Shown: positions 63,501 through 64,000 of the stretch, in pieces | Numbering within the stretch: the stretch's first letter is position 1 | Layout: every line of letters begins with the position of its first letter | Assembly (NCBI GenBank): GCA_965249185.1 | Contig: CBDFLS010000002.1 | Location: 1,798,001 to 1,862,000, forward strand | From: CBDFLS01 sp965249185 | GTDB taxonomy: Bacteria; Chloroflexota; Dehalococcoidia; Lucifugimonadales; Australimonadaceae | Reading direction: 5' to 3' | Length of the DNA: 64,000 nucleotides | Made by a program: the position numbers and the translations under genes | The notes under the pieces: generated by a model | Told to the model about the DNA's origin: nothing | The model's database searches: none | What the model saw: only the letters and a program-made list of their open reading frames with translations

Positions 63501-64000
63501 AGCTTCGCCTGCTGGCTCCACGCACCGTTGGAATCCTTGGTGTAGACGTAGGCCGCGCCGGGCCTGCTAACGTCCAGACTGGTGTCGGGATCCGTATAGG
63601 TGGGTTGGAACGCTCCGACCACGGCGGTATCGTTGTCTACCGCTACCGAAACCCCGAACCTGTCATTTAACGCGCTGTCGGAGGCGATCAGCCCGCTCTC
63701 CTCGGCGAGCTGCAATAACTCATACTTGGTTATGGTCGTATTCGCGGGGTCATCCCAGGTAAGCGCAGCCTGGCCGTCACCCGGCGCTGCCGAGAGGTTC
63801 GCCGGGGCTGCCGGCGCTGTCGGGGCGGAGGCCTCGCCGGAGGCAATGCTGTTGCCCACTGAGTTCACAGCCCGAACCAAGAAGGTGTAGGTCTTGCCAC
63901 GGTCCAGGCCGGTCACGGTGTGGCCTATGGCGTTGTTTCCTGCGGGGGCACTTTCGGGGATGTCGGTCCAGTTGCCGTAGTTGTCCGTGCCCGCTTTTTG
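54545..64000 (-). CDS. giant FN3 / FG-GAP propeller / cadherin surface protein, partial
   Basis: An open frame of 3,151 codons, unbroken to the right edge, so its N-terminus lies outside. Order from the visible N-terminal side: FN3 end; FN3 split by propeller 1; FN3; FN3 split by propeller 2; two FN3; FN3 split by propeller 3; three FN3; FN3 split by propeller 4. Then come two cadherin-like Ig domains (PPVAVDDSTTTAEDTAIVIR type, about 55495-56070), one cadherin domain (about 55195-55490), one FN3, a nine-unit TPTPTAEP stalk and a membrane helix (WWAIVVVVIGVVAGVVLIIV). It ends RRSRR. Each propeller has seven blades of the form FGxSVAVDGDTVVVGA with DDDxGxxSGSAYVF loops that probably bind calcium. 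This is an adhesin-like wall or membrane-anchored protein; ligand unknown. Confidence 0.85.
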   Translation of the reverse strand, partial: QKAGTDNYGNWTDIPESAPAGNNAIGHTVTGLDRGKTYTFLVRAVNSVGNSIASGEASAPTAPAAPANLSAAPGDGQAALTWDDPANTTITKYELLQLAEESGLIASDSALNDRFGVSVAVDNDTAVVGAFQPTYTDPDTSLDVSRPGAAYVYTKDSNGAWSQQAKLTASDGADGDEFGISVAVDGDTVVVGARGNVSKTGAIYVFTKPSDGDWTSTITETKLTATGGAADDLFGASVALYGASTIVVGAPGDQNSVAGTNVSTGSAYVFARDSNGEWSQNAKLTASNAGADDLFGNSVAVDDDTIAVGAYGKDDNSLTDSGLVYVFVKSGGAAWATTTETVQLRASDRAANDNFGRSVAVDGNTIVVGASGDRNTVDGAEASTGSAYVFTKPNTGWTNSAGTETAKLTASDGADSDQFGRSVAVDGDTILVGAHQNDDDGTDSGSIYVFIKPTNGWTDTTGTVKLTASNAATGDRFGIALALDGDTALVAAPRNDANDDDDDTGNDVSDAGSAYVIGTSGWAKIPDTAAAIRSQTVTGLTNDITYMFAVRAVNPSGDGPASTATGVPVPVPAAPVNLSATPGDGEVALSWDDPGNATITKYQYSTDGGANFSDFDGGSSASTTAYTVTGLTNSTEYTLALRAVNPTGNGEASTVTALILPAKPTGLTGIEYNSQVELGWDNPDDSTITKYQLLRITPRKLTAGGAGRDDDFFGMAVAADGDTALVGALQAYDADFNNRPGAAYVFTWNSVSEVWTKNATLNASDGDNGDEFGRSVALDGDTAVVGAHQYDEGEPGEGQATNTGSAYIFTKDSQGMWKQTAQLTASDAADGDQFGYSVAVDGDTIVVGAHLDDDGGAESGSVYVFTKPSGDNGWDDWNSLSADGKAMLTTKLTAPGTAAGGYFGNSVAIDGNTIVVGARKADSAYAITKPSSDANSDGSIDWEDWDSLDADGKATLTATLTAFDAAAGDEFGISVAIDGNTVVVGAHQHDKSDTVNNSGAAYVFTKPGNAWATSTETAKLTASDGTSGDEFGISVAVSGNTVVIGAHLDDDKGDKSGSAYFFTKPINGNWATGTETAKIIDHDGAAEDHFGWSVAVDGSTAVVGAYGDGSNKGAAHIMGIPSWTDISNSAPGEANATSYAVTGLTNDVVYTFQLRGVNASGNGPASDRLDATPKAVPYAPTNLSAAGGNGQVALSWDDPEDDTITGYKYSTDGGTTFAEIGGSGATTTTYTVTGLTNGVTHTLALRAVNDLGNGAPSTVSALMVPVAPANLSAAPGDGKVALSWADPGNATITKYQYSTAGGANFSDFDGGSNSATTAYTVTGLTNYQEYSFQIRAVNASGEGPASNSASATPRAPKPAKPTGLGAVASDTRVTLSWDNPGNSTITGYELAEVIPEDWLTAADGAAGDHFGISVAIDGDTAVVGADRANDRRGSAYIFTRDSTGDWTQQVKLDGEETGDQFGWSVAVDGDTVVVGAHAYDGEDASNTTLVNSGATYVFTKPTGGWAAWDALSQTAKAAMTAKLAPTVPEEYAFFGGSVALAGNTLAIGSRLYDAGGRLSAGAAYVFTKDSGTGVWSQAAKLTASTSLQLAYLGYSLAVDGDTVLVGAYGDDTVFGELGSGSAYVFDKPPGGWTDGNETAKLTASDRQPSGYFGFSVALDGDTAVIGASQHSDPGTGAGSGAAYVFARESGVWGEKARLTPSDAAAGDNFGVSVAVDGDTVVVGSWQDDDNGRNSGSAYVFEKPALGWASTFETLKLTAPNGAANDRFGWSVAVDLDDQRGDLALVGAYSDDIATGMDAGSVHVLGIPDWMDIGLSDHQTTNHTVTSLTNGTEYAYQIRALNRSGAGPASDGASATPLGKPVAPVLSAQAGDGQVTLSWTAATADATIAPITKYEYNTDGGTTFTSIPDSGPGTDNYPVLGLTNLTTYTFAVRAVNVIGEGPAATKDAKPASATPAAPGLSATAGDTQVKLEWADPNDSSIDKYQYSTDGGTSFIDIDADDIDYSVANTIGYTVTSLTNDTEYTFHIRAVDNQALQPYGDASDVTATPAGTLPDSPLNLAAEPGHEEVRLSWGDPVDASIDKYHYSIDGVTNSTNISADATTYTITGLTNGTTYTFQISAENATGVGPASAAIDAKPLPPQLVRPALEPPEEGNGEVKLKWAYTHVETKETILRYEVLHLLKTSKLDGVGGDKFGYAVSVDGDTAVIGAYQDNGNGADSGAAYVFTRNDGVWDDGVKLTASGGAAYDNFGISVAVDGDTVVVGAPGNDGAGADSGSVYVFVKPTGAWATSTETAKLMASDGAALDYFGYSVAVDGDTVLVGAYQDDDEENDSEDSGSAYIFTKPNSSGSWADWNPMEDAETAKLTASDGADDDWFGVSVALDGKTAVIGASGDDDKGIDSGSVYVFVKPSGAWADGNETDKLTASDGEAQDNFGYSVAVDVDTVEVGGAEVEVATVVVGAYQHDPIDPHSDPDSPLYLLDAGAAYVFTRDSGGVWDGGEKLTADDGDALDYFGYSVAVDVDTVVVGAYGDDDNGSASGSAYVFTRDSNGEWSQKKKLTDEDGEAGDWFGYSVAVDTAAHTALVGAGSAHVLDIHDWESVPGIEGQLPTEHTVENLFNGRVYDFQVRAVNLRSPGPQAEGEAIPQANGPPVAVDDSTTTAEDTAIVIRVLDNDSDVDGDSLSVIEVSTPSNGSVAVTGAGTTVTYTPNANFHGSDLFTYKVSDGNGGTDTATVTVIVTSVNDPPVAVSDSTTTDEDRAIVIRVLDNDTDADGGALSVTAVSVPSNGRAAIRNAGATVTYTPNSSFHGSDSFTYTVSDGNGGTDTGTVTVTVTAVDDEPANRSPRFNEGLNTTRTVPENAEVGMAVGDPVNARDSDSDRLEYWLWGMDRASFDVDPSTGQLTTKTALDYEVKNEYSVRVSARDRRGGVGGIIVTISVENVDEPPARPAAPDLKATSHSTLAVNWTAPDNQGPEITDYDLQYREADGEFKDVGYGGTGISMTLSNLKPETGYEVQVRAINAEGVSPWSESGSGETEEAPPPPTPTPTPTAEPTPTPTAEPTPTPTAEPTPTPTAEPTPTPTAEPTPTPTAEPTPTPTAEPTPTPTAEPAPTLTAEPAPSEADGGDEGFPWWAIVVVVIGVVAGVVLIIVVRRSRR
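54665..54885 (-). repeat. 24-bp tandem repeats encoding the TPTPTAEP stalk
   Basis: Nine units of 24 bp, each encoding an eight-residue TPTPTAEP-like motif, sit between the last FN3 domain and the membrane helix. The first seven or eight on the FN3 side are nearly identical; the last two, nearest the membrane, are diverged (APTLTAEP). Length is likely to vary between strains. Confidence 0.9.
56218..57460 (-). other. seven-blade FG-GAP propeller 4, inserted in an FN3 domain
   Basis: Seven FG motifs (FGYAVSV, FGISVAV, FGYSVAV, FGVSVAL, FGYSVAV, FGYSVAV, FGYSVAV). FN3 breaks after ILRYEVLHLL and resumes at WESVPGIEGQLPTEHTVENL. Blade five carries a short internal duplication (VDTVEVGGAEVEVATVVVGA). 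Confidence 0.75.
58575..59827 (-). other. seven-blade FG-GAP propeller 3, inserted in an FN3 domain
   Basis: Seven blade motifs (FGISVAI, FGWSVAV, FGGSVAL, LGYSLAV, FGFSVAL, FGVSVAV, FGWSVAV). FN3 breaks after TITGYELAEV and resumes at WMDIGLSDHQTTNHTVTSLT. Confidence 0.75.
60636..61920 (-). other. seven-blade FG-GAP propeller 2, inserted in an FN3 domain
   Basis: Seven FG motifs (FGMAVAA, FGRSVAL, FGYSVAV, FGNSVAI, FGISVAI, FGISVAV, FGWSVAV). FN3 breaks after TITKYQLLRI and resumes at WTDISNSAPGEANATSYAVT. Confidence 0.75.
62437..63700 (-). other. seven-blade FG-GAP propeller 1, inserted in an FN3 domain
   Basis: Seven FG motifs (FGVSVAV, FGISVAV, FGASVAL, FGNSVAV, FGRSVAV, FGRSVAV, FGIALAL). 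Before it FN3 sequence breaks after TITKYELLQL; after it FN3 resumes at WAKIPDTAAAIRSQTVTGLT. Limits are approximate. Confidence 0.75.

Overview
The window is about 64 kb of GC-rich bacterial chromosome. The left half (1-33.5 kb) is dense housekeeping sequence. The right half (33.5-64 kb) is an accessory region of island, insertion-sequence and surface-protein DNA. A SufBCDSU iron-sulfur operon using SufU, MutS2, a hopanoid locus, a large serine integrase next to a tRNA, short dispersed REP-like repeats and giant fibronectin-type surface proteins together suggest a member of the Chloroflexota, perhaps Dehalococcoidia/SAR202-like. That placement is an inference from gene content; no rRNA gene is present to test it.

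Layout. 1-2.5 kb (minus strand): coaE, a MoxR/NorQ-type AAA+ ATPase, a CoA-type Nudix hydrolase and the start of a probable VWA partner protein. 2.7-5.2 kb (plus): mutS2, preceded by a chain of three overlapping mini-ORFs. 5.5-10.8 kb (minus): sufB-sufC-sufD-sufS-sufU. 10.9-16.3 kb (minus): an SDR, a small unknown protein, a class II aldolase, an FGGY sugar kinase, a nuclease-like protein and a 2-hydroxyacid dehydrogenase. 16.3-29.3 kb (minus): a hopanoid locus, read from its promoter end as polyprenyl synthase, hpnH, a 120-aa unknown, hpnG, hpnA, an HpnN-like RND exporter, squalene-hopene cyclase, yjbQ, hpnC, hpnD, hpnE. It covers isoprenoid chain synthesis, squalene formation, cyclisation, adenosyl side-chain addition and removal, and transport. 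29.5-32.3 kb: an M20 peptidase and fumC. 32.5-33.5 kb (plus): a membrane protein carrying Clp-N repeats.

At 33.56 kb a tRNA with CAT anticodon is overlapped on the opposite strand by the 3' end of a large serine recombinase, so an island is integrated there. Its cargo is a PIN/ribbon-helix-helix toxin-antitoxin pair, a frameshifted HTH/coiled-coil gene, small proteins, a decayed Toprim gene and a protein with four XRE-type HTH domains. A short copy of the tRNA 3' end at 41.33 kb is a possible right border. Next come a double-VOC protein and two 845-bp IS1595-family copies in inverted orientation (42.3 and 50.4 kb). They flank gene wreckage (IS1182, IS256, an AAA ATPase, an ABC exporter) and an intact general amino-acid ABC transporter (aapJQMP). 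An IS3-family element follows and abuts the 3' end of a leucine-rich-repeat exoprotein.

The last 9.5 kb is one open frame of at least 3,151 residues, running off the right end. It encodes a surface protein in which four fibronectin type III domains each appear to be interrupted at the same place by a complete seven-bladed FG-GAP propeller. Plain FN3, cadherin-like and cadherin domains follow, then a nine-unit Pro/Thr stalk, a membrane anchor and a basic tail. This nested, four-times-repeated architecture is the most distinctive thing in the window.
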